Shown here: positions 25,824 through 34,403 of the stretch, piece after piece
Layout: each line of letters opens with the position of its first letter
Position numbering within the stretch: the stretch's first letter is position 1
Assembly: GCA_021463865.1 (NCBI GenBank)
Contig: JAJTXY010000010.1
Coordinates: 93,143 to 157,142 of the forward strand
Origin: Anaerolineae bacterium
Lineage (GTDB): Bacteria > Chloroflexota > Anaerolineae > Aggregatilineales > J027
Reading direction: 5' to 3'
DNA: 64,000 bases
Position numbers and translations under genes: made by a program
The notes under the pieces: model-generated
What the model saw: the letters and a program-made list of their open reading frames with translations, nothing else
The model's database searches: none
What the model was told of the DNA's origin: nothing

Positions 25824-28445
25824 ATGGCAAGAAAATTTTTTGCGGCATTTTTGGTGATAGCACTACTCATCACCGGATTTACCGCTGCAAGCATTACCAA
25901 TGACCCAACACCCGCCTTCGCGCAATCCACCGACACGGTGTTACTGCGTTTTGTTCACGCTTTGCCAGATGGCGAGGCGGTAGATATTTATGTCAACGAC
26001 GGGTTAGTTGTCCCAGCTTTAGCCTATGGACAAGCCACCCCTCATCTTGCTTTCCCAGTGGGTGACTATACATTGGCCCTTCGTCCGGCTGGCTCGGATG
26101 TAGCGGAAGACGCCATTTTAAGTCAATCATTTAGTCTGGCCGCCAGCCGCACCGGGTATCGCCAAAACACCGCCGTTATCCAAGCGGATGAGGGTGGTAA
26201 TCCGGCACTGGCCCTCTATTTCGATGATCTTGACCCGGCCACGCTTGGCTTTGCACGAATGCACCTCATTCATGCGGTAGCAGGCGTCGCCCCGATTGAT
26301 TTGCAGCGTACCGATGGCGCACCCATTTTGCAAGGTGTCACCTTCAATCAGGTGTCCGGTTCGGTCAATTTGCCTGTTGGCAACTATGATCTGGTCGTCA
26401 CCGCCACTGGCGATACACCCGAAAACGCGCTACTGGCTGTCGGCAATATTGAGGTGAACACCAATTTGCTCTATACGGTGATTGTCATTGGGACGGCTTC
26501 TGGTGATCCTGCGCCAACCGCACTGGTACTCACCACTCCGTTCTTCAGCAACCCTGCCCAAGACGAAATCCTCGTCAGCATCGCACACGGCAGTGGGGAT
26601 GCCCCCGCCGTTGATGTATACGCCAACGATACACCTATCTTAGTCGGCTTGGAACCGGGAGATGTCACACCCCATATTCCAATGCCTGTGGGTACAGTCA
26701 AATTGTCGCTACGTGAAGCGGGAGCACTCCCGAACAGCGCCGCCGCCTTTGAATCCGAAGTGGATTTGAGCAGCGATTCCGGTGCAGCCACCATTGTCGC
26801 GTTGGGTTCGCTGACGGATGGCACATTCAATTTCTCGCTGTTCACAGATGAGATTGCCGATTTGGACAGTGCCACCGCGCGTATCCATGTCATCAACACC
26901 ATCACAACTGGCCCCGCCAATCTAGAATTGAGCGACGGCACAGCGTTGGCAAGTGCCCTTGCACCATTCGCCGCCTCCAACCCAGTAGATGTCCCCGCCG
27001 GTACCTATAGTGTAACCGGCAGTTTTGACGAAGAAGCAGGCCCTGTATCCATTAGTCTGCCCGACCAAACCTTCGTCGGTGGCACTCATTACACCCTGCT
27101 TGTGTTTTCCGCCGCGACCCCCGGATTAGGTCTTGCGTATACCCCCATAAACACGGCCTCCAATAGCTTCACGGGTGCGGCTGCTCCAGAAGTGGTGGCA
27201 GCAGCGACTGAAGAACCTGTCGAGGCGACACCTGTCACAACCGAAGCAACGCCCGTCGCCGTTGTTACCACCCCGCCGCCTCTCACACCGATTGCTACAA
27301 CGCCCATTGCGGTTACTCCTCCACCTGTGGTCTCTGCGCCACCTGCGACCCAAGCCTTTACCGGGGTAGTCAATTTGGATTCGGGTGTTAATCTGCAATG
27401 CCGTGAATATCCCACCTCCGCTGCCTTCTCGCTCGGTCTGGTGCCCAATGGCTCAACGATGATTTTGCAAGGCTTTGCTGGCCCGATTGATCCGGAAGAT
27501 GGACAACCCAACACGCCGCTGGAACCCGGCGCATTTGATAACCCCGAACTAGCTCAAGATTTCAACGAGATTTGGTTGAACGCGGATTGGGCTGCACCAC
27601 AAGGGGGCACAATTCGCTGCTGGGTGCGTGCCGATTTCTTGCAGATCACCTATAAGGGCCGTAATATCAATGATATTGGCAAGTTCTTTGAACTGGTCGA
27701 ACTCGGCGAGATTGACGCTGTGCCTTCCAACTATCCCGGTGGTGCGGTAGATGATTCTGCCGTTGTTGTGCCGCCGTCGGAAACCGCACCGCAACTACCT
27801 ACCGCCACAGTTAATCTGAATTCAGGTGTCAATCTGCAACTGCGCCGCACCCCTTCCATTCAAGCCGAATCGCTGGCACTAATTCCCGGTGGCACTGATC
27901 TGAGCGTGTTGTCCCGCACCGAAATCACCCCCGGCACAGAAATTGGCGCACCCCAATCCCCCGATTGGTATTTTGTCCAGTTCGCTACACCGGATGGGTC
28001 AGCCCTGATTACCGGGTGGGTCTCTGCCGATTTTGTGATTTTGACCTTCAATGGTCGCGCCATCACCGCCGAAGATGTTCCGCTGGCCGAAGACCCCCTA
28101 CCCGTCGGTGAAATCTTGGCTGGCACCGGCTCACCTGCTATCGCAGTACCCACCGAAGCGCCCATTGTTGGTCTTGTTTCCATACCCGGAGACGGCAATC
28201 TGAATCTGCGAGATCGGCCTAGCACCGACGGCATCCTCGTCACCCCCATCCCCTCCGGCTCGACAGTGATCGTTTTGGGGCGCAATGGCGATGGCACATG
28301 GCTGAATGTCCGCTATGAAATCGCGGGTCAAGGTGCTTCAACAGGTTGGGTCGCCACCGAATTTGTGACTGTGACACGTAGCGGTTCGGCCTTCCCGATC
28401 AATACTCTGTTGATTACCAGCGGTGAAGCCGACTCGATGAACTAA
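25824..28445 (+). CDS. secreted protein with DUF4397 repeats and SH3 domains
   Basis: A large exported protein of 873 residues. A signal peptide (about 1-34, ending PAFAQS) is followed by about four DUF4397-like beta repeats (starting LRFVHALPDGEAVDIYVND, ARMHLIHAVAGVAPIDL, VSIAHGSGDAPAVDVYAND, ARIHVINTITTGPANLEL), a Thr/Pro/Val-rich linker (about 470-510), and three bacterial SH3-type modules, each starting with a V-N-L-N-S-G-V-N-L or G-N-L-N-L-R-like strand. DUF4397 proteins are surface or extracellular; SH3b modules usually bind wall peptides. GTGAGGAG precedes the ATG. The likely role is wall-attached adhesion or structure, by inference. Confidence 0.85.
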   Translation: MARKFFAAFLVIALLITGFTAASITNDPTPAFAQSTDTVLLRFVHALPDGEAVDIYVNDGLVVPALAYGQATPHLAFPVGDYTLALRPAGSDVAEDAILSQSFSLAASRTGYRQNTAVIQADEGGNPALALYFDDLDPATLGFARMHLIHAVAGVAPIDLQRTDGAPILQGVTFNQVSGSVNLPVGNYDLVVTATGDTPENALLAVGNIEVNTNLLYTVIVIGTASGDPAPTALVLTTPFFSNPAQDEILVSIAHGSGDAPAVDVYANDTPILVGLEPGDVTPHIPMPVGTVKLSLREAGALPNSAAAFESEVDLSSDSGAATIVALGSLTDGTFNFSLFTDEIADLDSATARIHVINTITTGPANLELSDGTALASALAPFAASNPVDVPAGTYSVTGSFDEEAGPVSISLPDQTFVGGTHYTLLVFSAATPGLGLAYTPINTASNSFTGAAAPEVVAAATEEPVEATPVTTEATPVAVVTTPPPLTPIATTPIAVTPPPVVSAPPATQAFTGVVNLDSGVNLQCREYPTSAAFSLGLVPNGSTMILQGFAGPIDPEDGQPNTPLEPGAFDNPELAQDFNEIWLNADWAAPQGGTIRCWVRADFLQITYKGRNINDIGKFFELVELGEIDAVPSNYPGGAVDDSAVVVPPSETAPQLPTATVNLNSGVNLQLRRTPSIQAESLALIPGGTDLSVLSRTEITPGTEIGAPQSPDWYFVQFATPDGSALITGWVSADFVILTFNGRAITAEDVPLAEDPLPVGEILAGTGSPAIAVPTEAPIVGLVSIPGDGNLNLRDRPSTDGILVTPIPSGSTVIVLGRNGDGTWLNVRYEIAGQGASTGWVATEFVTVTRSGSAFPINTLLITSGEADSMN

Positions 28446-28472
28446 TTTCTCGTATCCAATTACGGGAATCAA

Positions 28473-28503
28473 AAAAGGGACGAATTCAACACTCGTCCCT
28501 TTT
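28473..28503. terminator. bidirectional rho-independent terminator
   Basis: Perfect 11-bp stem AAAAGGGACGA (28473-28483) with TCGTCCCTTTT (28493-28503), 9-base loop, with A-run before and T-run after. It serves the DUF4397/SH3 gene and the convergent DsbA-like gene. Confidence 0.88.
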
Positions 28504-28525
28504 AGTTTTGATAGTCAGGAATAGA

Positions 28526-29434
28526 CTATTGGCCTGCGTCGGGGCTGTTATATTGCCGTACTAGCGCGGCAACTTCGTCATAACTGCCACGTGTCGCCCG
28601 TTCTCCATTAGATGAAGTGAAAAACCGCCAATCAGCATCACTTTGCGACCCACCGGCACGATACACCACCGTGGGGGTGCTGTTGACGCCCAGCGTATTT
28701 TGCAGTTCACTGGCAGCGGCACGAACCTGCTGTCCATAATTGGAATTGATGCAAGACCGTAGCTCGTCGGTGTCCAACCCCATATCATCCGCTAATTCAA
28801 TCAACCGGCTTGTGTTAAAGGCCTCATGTCCCTCTGCTTGGGCCAAGTCGAAGAGCTGGGTATGAAATTCCCAAAAAGCGCCCTGTTTATCTGCACATAC
28901 CGCCGCATCCGTCGCTTTGGCAGAAAATGCGCCCCCCACAAACGTCATGGGGTAATACTCCAAGCGGGCCTGCCCCGTCCGCACAAAATCCTTGATAATC
29001 CGTTCCACTTCTGGGGCATATTCGGCACAGTGTGGGCAGGAAAAATCAGAGAATTCGGCAAATACAATCGGGGCACTGGGGCTGCCAATATAGGGGATAC
29101 CCTCTTCCGTAACGCCACGTTCAACCCCTTCCATCACGTCCGAGGCCAGCTTCACACCAGCATCATCGCGCTTGGCTTCGTTTTGCAGATCGGCGGAGAG
29201 AGGAATCCCCGCATAAGCGCTAAAGCAACCGGTATCCTCTATCCCACACACCTTTGTCGCTTCTTTTTGTGTCAAATAAATCACCGCCACCACCGCAATA
29301 ATTGTGGCAACGACGACTCCGCCAATCAATAACAACTGCTGCTGCTGTTTCTTTTGGGCCTTCTTTTTCGCCGCAATCCGTTGGGCGGTTGGTGGTTTTG
29401 GTGGCTTAGTTGTCGTTTTAGCCGGTTCTGCCAT
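28526..29434 (-). CDS. membrane-anchored DsbA-like thiol oxidoreductase
   Basis: A 302-residue protein with a Lys/Gln/Pro-rich cytoplasmic N-terminus (about 1-38), one membrane helix (about 39-55) and an exterior DsbA/thioredoxin_4 domain. The redox motif is CPHC in FADFSDFSCPHC-like context at about residue 133, and the cis-Pro is in NSTPTVV. It likely forms or shuffles disulfides in exported proteins. AAGGAG lies before the ATG. No DsbB or VKOR partner gene is in the window. It is a plausible partner for the many Cys-containing exported proteins nearby. Confidence 0.88.
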   Translation of the reverse strand: MAEPAKTTTKPPKPPTAQRIAAKKKAQKKQQQQLLLIGGVVVATIIAVVAVIYLTQKEATKVCGIEDTGCFSAYAGIPLSADLQNEAKRDDAGVKLASDVMEGVERGVTEEGIPYIGSPSAPIVFAEFSDFSCPHCAEYAPEVERIIKDFVRTGQARLEYYPMTFVGGAFSAKATDAAVCADKQGAFWEFHTQLFDLAQAEGHEAFNTSRLIELADDMGLDTDELRSCINSNYGQQVRAAASELQNTLGVNSTPTVVYRAGGSQSDADWRFFTSSNGERATRGSYDEVAALVRQYNSPDAGQ

Positions 29435-29574
29435 GAAAATTCTCCTTACGTGATTCGGTTCTTCTCATTAATTACACAACGCCTAAAAAAAGGCTCACCC
29501 ATTGTCCTAGATAATGCAATGCTAGGCGAGACTAAGCATGTCACTATACCATACGGACTCTATTCCGTTTATCC

Positions 29575-30237
29575 TTAGTCTTGTAAAGATTCTCCTACAT
29601 TTATAGCAGGTTTTGTCGCTCTTAGCCCTAATTTCAGGTAGGGAATCATCCATGCCACCTGTGTCTGATAATCCAAATAGGTTTGTCCAAAAGCCCGCTG
29701 TAGTTTTTGCTCCTCCAATAACGATCCCACTGCAAAATAGATTGTGACACCAACATACAACCCCAACATTCCAGTGGTCATTATCGGGCTGGGCCATAAC
29801 AGCAACAGACTGAAAAAATAAAGAGGATGGCGCACCAACGCATATACCCCTCCTGTTTGCAGTGGTTCTTCTGGCAAGGGCAGCGGCTTGCCATTTTGCC
29901 ATGCCACATATTGACTCAGCCCCAAAAATCGCATCGTATCAATTTGCAGCAGCGATATAACTAACCCAATCAGACCAACCGCCTGTATACCCAGCAAAAC
30001 ATAGCTCAGCGGGGCATCCACTCGCCAAACCGTGTCCTCCAGATTTGCACCCATCACAATTAACACGGGCAGAAATGAAATCGTCGCCACCGCATTAAAA
30101 AACAGCCGATATAACCCTTCATAAGCCCGTTGTCCAAACGCCGCTACAAACCACGCCTTGATCCCAAACGCCGCCAGCAAACTGTGAAAGGCCCCATAGA
30201 CCAATATGACCGCCAATGCCAATAAGAACTCGTCCAT
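29575..30237 (-). CDS. NnrU/ICMT-like integral membrane methyltransferase
   Basis: A 220-residue membrane protein with about six hydrophobic segments. The C-terminal part has the SAM-binding pattern of isoprenylcysteine/phospholipid methyltransferases and NnrU: GVYALVRHPLYFFSLLLLW followed by EEQKLQRAFGQTYLDYQ. The Arg-His-Pro and Glu-Glu pairs are the conserved points. Substrate is unknown; related proteins methylate lipids or prenylcysteines, while NnrU is tied to nitrogen oxide metabolism, for which no other gene is here. AGAGAGGG precedes the ATG. Confidence 0.78.
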   Translation of the reverse strand: MDEFLLALAVILVYGAFHSLLAAFGIKAWFVAAFGQRAYEGLYRLFFNAVATISFLPVLIVMGANLEDTVWRVDAPLSYVLLGIQAVGLIGLVISLLQIDTMRFLGLSQYVAWQNGKPLPLPEEPLQTGGVYALVRHPLYFFSLLLLWPSPIMTTGMLGLYVGVTIYFAVGSLLEEQKLQRAFGQTYLDYQTQVAWMIPYLKLGLRATKPAINVGESLQD

Positions 30238-30321
30238 ACCAACCCTCTCTTTCTTCGCTAAAGTACCTCTAACTTGCTATCATTAATGGGCGATTTTTCA
30301 CCACATTAGGATGGCTAGAAG

Positions 30322-31644
30322 ATGCACATTACCGACATTATTGTTCGCAAACGTGACGGCGGCGAACTTTCTACGGAAGAAATTAACTGGTTTATTGAAA
30401 ATTATACCGCCGGGAAGGTCGCTGACTATCAAGCGGCGGCCCTGTGTATGGCGATTTTTTTCAGAGGCATGACGCGGCGTGAGATCAGTGATCTTACCCT
30501 TGCGATGGCCCGCAGCGGTGACCAAATAGATTTATCAGATGTCGTGCCCTTTGCCCTCGATAAACATTCCAGCGGTGGGGTCGGCGACAAAACCTCACTG
30601 GTGGTGCTGCCGATTGTTGCGGCGTGTGGCGTCCCCGTTGCCAAGATGAGTGGACGCGGGTTGGGGCATACAGGCGGCACGATTGATAAATTAGAGGCCA
30701 TTAGCGGTTTCCGCGCCGAATTTTCTAAAGAGGAGTTTAAGCGCCTTGCTCGTGAAAATGGTCTGGTGCTGGCGGGTCAATCCGGGGAACTTGCCCCTGC
30801 TGACAAACTCCTCTATGCCTTGCGCGACGTAACTGGAACGGTGGACAGCCTACCCCTCATCGCCAGCAGCATCATGTCAAAAAAATTGGCGGCGGGCGCA
30901 GATGCGATTGTGCTGGATGTCAAAACGGGCAAAGGCGCATTTATGGCAAACGTAGACGACGCACGCGAATTGGCCCGCACGATGGTGGATATTGGCGTAG
31001 ATGCAGGTCGCAGCATGGTCGCCCTCATTTCGGACATGAATCAACCACTCGGCAAAATGGCAGGCTTGGCATTGGAAGTCCGAGAGGCTATCCAAACCTT
31101 GCAGGGCGAAGGGCCAGCCGATTTTACCGAGCACTGCCTTGTCGTCGCCGCCCATATGCTGCATCTTGCCCCTAACAGCGGAGTAGACACTTTTGAAGCC
31201 GCCTATGCCGCCGCCGAACACTGTCTGCACGACCAAAGCGCCTTTCGACGTTTCCGCAGCATGGTGGAAGGACAAGGTGGGGACGTGTCGCAGGTGGATG
31301 ATGTCAGCCGCCTACCCGATGCCTCATTGATTGAATCGGTCACAGCCACGCATGACGGCTATTTGGCAGATTTGAGCGCCCTCGAAGTCGGCCTTGCAGT
31401 GGTGCGATTAGGCGGCGGGCGTGAGAAAAAAGGCGACCCGGTAGATTACGGTGCGGGGGTCGAGACCCATCATAAAATTGGCGATCCAGTAAAGTCTGGC
31501 GATCCTTTATTCACGATTTATGCCAACGAACCCGCCAAACTTGCCGAGGTCAAATCGCATTTAGGTACGGTAGCCAAGTTGAGCAATTCGCCCGTTGACC
31601 CCCTACCCCTGTTTTATGATACCATCACGGGCCGACCCGCATGA
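30322..31644 (+). CDS. pdp: pyrimidine-nucleoside phosphorylase
   Basis: Splits thymidine, deoxyuridine or uridine with phosphate in nucleoside salvage. It has the full thymidine/pyrimidine phosphorylase layout: helical N-domain (IVRKRDGGELSTEEINWFIE), the phosphate-binding KHSSGGVGDKTSLV (about 81-94), MSGRGLGHTGGTIDKLEAI, and the C-terminal PYNP_C domain. The length of 440 and sequence style fit Pdp/DeoA; Pdp is preferred because most Gram-positive-like relatives are broad-range. Its stop overlaps the next start by 4 bases. An extended -10 (TGC-TATCAT, 30278-30283) may drive it. Confidence 0.93.
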   Translation: MHITDIIVRKRDGGELSTEEINWFIENYTAGKVADYQAAALCMAIFFRGMTRREISDLTLAMARSGDQIDLSDVVPFALDKHSSGGVGDKTSLVVLPIVAACGVPVAKMSGRGLGHTGGTIDKLEAISGFRAEFSKEEFKRLARENGLVLAGQSGELAPADKLLYALRDVTGTVDSLPLIASSIMSKKLAAGADAIVLDVKTGKGAFMANVDDARELARTMVDIGVDAGRSMVALISDMNQPLGKMAGLALEVREAIQTLQGEGPADFTEHCLVVAAHMLHLAPNSGVDTFEAAYAAAEHCLHDQSAFRRFRSMVEGQGGDVSQVDDVSRLPDASLIESVTATHDGYLADLSALEVGLAVVRLGGGREKKGDPVDYGAGVETHHKIGDPVKSGDPLFTIYANEPAKLAEVKSHLGTVAKLSNSPVDPLPLFYDTITGRPA

Positions 31645-32904
31645 CTATTTACGATGCCCTCATTGTGGGTGCGGGGGCAGCAGGTCTGGCAGCAGGGCGG
31701 ATATTACACGATGCCAGACGCTCGATTTTGATGCTCGAAGCACGTGATCGTATCGGCGGACGCATTCACACCGACTATGATTTCGCTGTCATCCCCATCG
31801 AATTTGGCGCGGAATTTATTCATGGCGACCATGCCGTTACGGTGGATTTGGTCAAATCGGCGGGTCTGCATACCCTACCCGTCGTGCGAATGGGTAATTT
31901 ACGCTGGTCGGATGGCAAAAATCCCGCCCTACCCCTTGCCCAATTGCCCGACCCGTTGCGCCAAACACTGACCGGACTGCTGCAAGCCTATGACCAACTA
32001 TCCGAAGCATGTATCACTGGCGGATTATTTGTGGGGACGTGGTTGGGCATGGGACGCACTCATAGCGGCAGATGTCTTGTTAGCCCAAACCTGCTGCGCC
32101 AGCATTGAAACCCTTAGCTGCCACGACCTCATCCGTGAAATGAAATCTGATACGGCAGGTCATGGCGAATCGCGCATCCGTGAGGGCTATGGCAGGTTGT
32201 TAGATTGGTATCGCGCCGATTACCCCATCCACTTCAATTCGCTGGTTCAAGAAATCCAATGGGGCGATGATGGCGTAAGGGTCATTTCCAATGGGCAGTC
32301 TTATCAAGCCCGCACCTGTATCATCACCATACCCGTCAGCCTTCTTCAAAATGGCACAATTCGCTTTACCCCATCGCTACCTTCCGATAAACAATGGGCC
32401 ATCAATGCCTTTCGTATGGAGGCCGCCACCAAATTGATTTATCGTTTCCGCGAACGCTTGTGGGATGAAAACCTGACCTTTATCGCCCATACGGGATTGA
32501 CCGCGCGGTGGTGGACGCCAAGTTATGGACGCGAGGAGGACGCTGTGATCGCGTGTTACGTCACCGCTGAACGGGCGCAAAAAATTGACGCACTGGATGA
32601 GACCACTGCACTGGATATGGGGTCACAGGAACTCAGCGCTCTACTTGACATTCCATTGAAAGAATTACAGAAGGGCGTCCTTGCTTCTAAGCGGCTGGCA
32701 TGGGCGGCTGACCCACTGGCATTGGGTGGCTATGCCCATGTTCCCCCCGGCATGGCAGAATGTCGCCCTCTGTTAGCCCGACCAGAAGGCAATCAGCTAT
32801 TTTTTGCGGGTGAGGCGACGGCCTACGACACTAATCCACAAACCGTACACGGCGCAATTGAAAGCGGTTGGCGTGCGGCGCGGGAATGTCTAGCCGTCCT
32901 TTAA
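31641..32904 (+). pseudogene. flavin amine oxidase, frameshifted
   Basis: FAD-dependent amine oxidase broken by a +1 shift. The first frame (31641-32108) encodes the FAD-binding start DALIVGAGAAGLAAGRIL and EARDRIGGRIHTDYDF; the second frame (from about 32000 to 32904) continues with VSLADYLWGRGWAWDAL and ends FFAGEATAYDTNPQTVHGAI, the usual C-terminal FAD motif. The join must lie near 31995-32020, after YDQLSEA. Together they give about 420 residues, a normal length with all domains. It is either a real recent mutation or a one-base sequence error. Its ATG overlaps the pdp stop. Confidence 0.82.
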
Positions 32905-34403
32905 TCGGATGCTGGTTCGACCCGCTGCAATTTGGGCACACGCTGTAATCCAAGCGCTTTATCGGGATTGATGGGGATGGCTAATCGGGTTGCGGCCAGC
33001 AATAGTCCTACAAAAAACCAGACCGTCAGCGAAGTCGCCTGATACTCGATATTGAAGTAAAAATGGTCGAACATTCCCCCGACCATAGCTGACACCACCC
33101 CCGCAAACAGACCCAACCAAATGTCGTTGATTTCATTATTCTGGTCAATCTCGGCGCGGTGACGATAGCCATAGCCAAATACACTCAGTAGAGTAATGAG
33201 ATATATCACCAAGCCAACAATGCCAGAATTTGAGGCAATGGTTAGATAAGTATTGGCAACAGCCTGATATAAGTCAATGTCGGGTGGTGCGATAAACCCT
33301 ACCCCAAATACAGGATACCGGGCAATTAGTATGAACGTGTCTTTGTATTCACCGAGGCGCATCTGAGTCTCGAGGTCGGATGCTGTGACACCCGCGATCA
33401 CCCTATCTACATACCCCGCTGTGACGGGATTAAATGGCGCGATGGCAATCAAAAGCAGCAGCACCCAAATCAGGCTGCGATAACGAATCACTGCCACCAA
33501 GCCAACCCCTGTCAGCAACCCCAACATCGAGCCGCGTGAATCGCTCAAAAATAATCCTGCCCCGACGCATCCCATCAACACAAATATGATCCAACGGTGT
33601 CCGGTCAAAGGTCGGCGGGCCAATAATTGAGGCGCAATCAACGCCCCCACCATCATCAAAAAGCCGCCATACGCATTCGGGTCAACCCATGTGCCAATCG
33701 CTCGTTCCCCACGTATTTGCACACCGTCTTCGCGGTAACGCAGGACATCGCCACCCGGATAACCGATCCGAACAAGGCGATTCAATACTGTGTTAGCGGT
33801 ATCGTCATTCAGCACCCACAATACACCACCGATTACGCCCGCCACAGCCCCAATCACCATAAAGGTTAGGGTGAGTCGTCGCAAGGTTTCAACCCGGCGC
33901 ACCACATCCACCAACACTAAGGACAGGCCGACATTTGCCATTAAACCCAAAAAGCGCCGCAATATACCGGGGGTCAGTATTCCATTCGGCATCCCTAAAA
34001 CAAAGGCAAAGACCATCATCAAGATGAACAATAGAATCATGCCGTGCACGGGGGTGGTCTGTAAATCACGCCGCCGTCCGGTCATCCATTGGAATAAATA
34101 GACGACGATAAACATCCCCAACGCCACATCAATCAGCGAAGGCGTAATGGCGACTTTAAAGGGTAGTGTCCCAAATGGCAGAAGGCCCGTTAAAATCAAG
34201 ACCAATGCCAACGACGCATCAAGGTTGCTCAAGGCAACCAAACCGATGATTGCCGCGACGACCAACCCCAACGCGATAATCGGCCCTTCTAAAATCAGCA
34301 GCAATGCCAACAGACCACCCAATGCACCCATTAAAGCCCCAACTGTCAGCGCGTTTAAGGTGGGCAGATTTTCGTTTAATTTAAGCCGCTGGTTTTCCAG
34401 CAT
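32901..34403 (-). CDS. O-antigen ligase-like polymerase (Wzy_C/WaaL type)
   Basis: Integral membrane protein of about 11-12 helices, 500 residues, from the O-antigen ligase/polymerase superfamily. The key loop contains RAIGTWVDPNAYGGFLMM and SDSRGSMLGLLTGV, where Wzy_C proteins carry conserved Arg and SRG/SRS residues. It probably joins undecaprenyl-linked glycans to an acceptor or to each other outside the membrane. Its start overlaps the end of the YfhO-like gene by 23 bases. No LPS is expected in Chloroflexota, so the acceptor may be an S-layer or wall protein; this is inference. Confidence 0.82.
   Translation of the reverse strand: MLENQRLKLNENLPTLNALTVGALMGALGGLLALLLILEGPIIALGLVVAAIIGLVALSNLDASLALVLILTGLLPFGTLPFKVAITPSLIDVALGMFIVVYLFQWMTGRRRDLQTTPVHGMILLFILMMVFAFVLGMPNGILTPGILRRFLGLMANVGLSLVLVDVVRRVETLRRLTLTFMVIGAVAGVIGGVLWVLNDDTANTVLNRLVRIGYPGGDVLRYREDGVQIRGERAIGTWVDPNAYGGFLMMVGALIAPQLLARRPLTGHRWIIFVLMGCVGAGLFLSDSRGSMLGLLTGVGLVAVIRYRSLIWVLLLLIAIAPFNPVTAGYVDRVIAGVTASDLETQMRLGEYKDTFILIARYPVFGVGFIAPPDIDLYQAVANTYLTIASNSGIVGLVIYLITLLSVFGYGYRHRAEIDQNNEINDIWLGLFAGVVSAMVGGMFDHFYFNIEYQATSLTVWFFVGLLLAATRLAIPINPDKALGLQRVPKLQRVEPASD

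Noticed and set aside
31990..32108. Programmed ribosomal frameshift in the amine oxidase gene
   Set aside because: No slippery site, stop-codon pause or stimulating hairpin is visible; the first frame runs on for over 100 bases.
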